Assembly: GCA_934486735.1 (NCBI GenBank)
Contig: CAKSQL010000038.1
Coordinates: 1-21,713, forward strand
From: an uncultured Clostridia bacterium
Lineage (GTDB): Bacteria; Bacillota; Clostridia; UBA1381
Length of the DNA stretch: 21,713 nucleotides
Direction: 5' to 3'
The first letter of the stretch is position 1. Each line of letters begins with the position of its first letter. The translations under genes and the position numbers were made by a program. The notes under the pieces were generated by a model. That model saw only the letters and a list, made by a program, of their open reading frames with translations, was not told the DNA's origin and ran no database searches. Positions 21,643 through 21,713 of the stretch are shown in pieces.

Positions 21643-21713
21643 GTATGACGGGCATATCAATGCTCTGTGGTGAAAGTCCACCGAGGCGTAGTTACCGACG
21701 AACTCTAAAGCGA
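21643..21713 (+). mobile_element. 5' end of a second class C group II intron copy, cut by the window edge
   Basis: These 71 nt match 10629-10700 of the first copy except for two substitutions (GGGG/GTGG near base 25, GCAA/GCGA at the end) and one single-base T indel. It starts with GTATGACGGGC directly behind a terminator. Whether it is full length with a reverse transcriptase cannot be seen, because the window ends inside domain I. Confidence 0.82.

Noticed and set aside
1..21713. CRISPR arrays, tRNA or rRNA genes, insertion-sequence transposases
   Set aside because: I scanned for regular spaced repeats, cloverleaf motifs and DDE-type proteins and found none; the only mobile elements are the two intron segments.

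Overview
The window looks like a chromosomal segment of an anaerobic, low-to-moderate GC Firmicute of class Clostridia. The evidence is the gene set (DUF1836 and DUF2156 proteins, a DinF/NorM-type MATE pump, a membrane-bound AraC regulator next to LplB/YtcP-like sugar permeases), strong AGGAGG ribosome-binding sites, consensus sigma-A promoters, and bacterial class C group II intron sequence placed just behind intrinsic terminators. The genus cannot be fixed from the sequence.

Layout. 84-2970 (+): a DtxR/MntR-like regulator with altered metal ligands, then a GH36-like alpha-galactosidase and an Ogt-type DNA alkyltransferase 4 nt apart, closed by terminators at 2980-3054. 3161-5195 (-): a sugar-type solute-binding lipoprotein followed by a nitroreductase. 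5235-5901: a gene-poor gap with the promoter region of the next operon. 5902-10511 (+): two secreted proteins, an 844-residue protein made of two copies of an unrecognised beta-rich domain each followed by a fibronectin-III-like domain, and a PhoA-type alkaline phosphatase with extra C-terminal modules. Two hairpins follow, then an internally deleted class C group II intron (10629-10825). 10836-12864: housekeeping genes glyA (-) and nth (+) from divergent consensus promoters. 13078-16744: SGNH hydrolase (-) divergent from a DUF1836 protein (+), then a MATE efflux pump and a DUF2156 protein in one operon, ending at a 21-bp two-way terminator. 16957-21597: a membrane AraC-type sensor-regulator (-) divergent from two ABC sugar permeases (+). 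The window ends inside the 5' part of a second copy of the same group II intron, again directly behind a terminator.

How the genes fit together. The carbohydrate theme is the strongest: an intracellular GH36-like hydrolase, a sugar-binding lipoprotein, a permease pair with its own surface-sensing AraC regulator, and a large secreted protein of CBM-like/FN3 architecture co-transcribed with an exported phosphatase. No ATPase gene is present, so the permeases probably use a shared MsmK-type ATPase. The binding protein lies about 14.5 kb from the permeases on the other strand, so their pairing is uncertain. The most notable non-coding signals are the two intron copies and a repeated GCGAAAAATGT motif, present three times in the AraC/permease intergenic region and suitably placed to be the regulator's operator.
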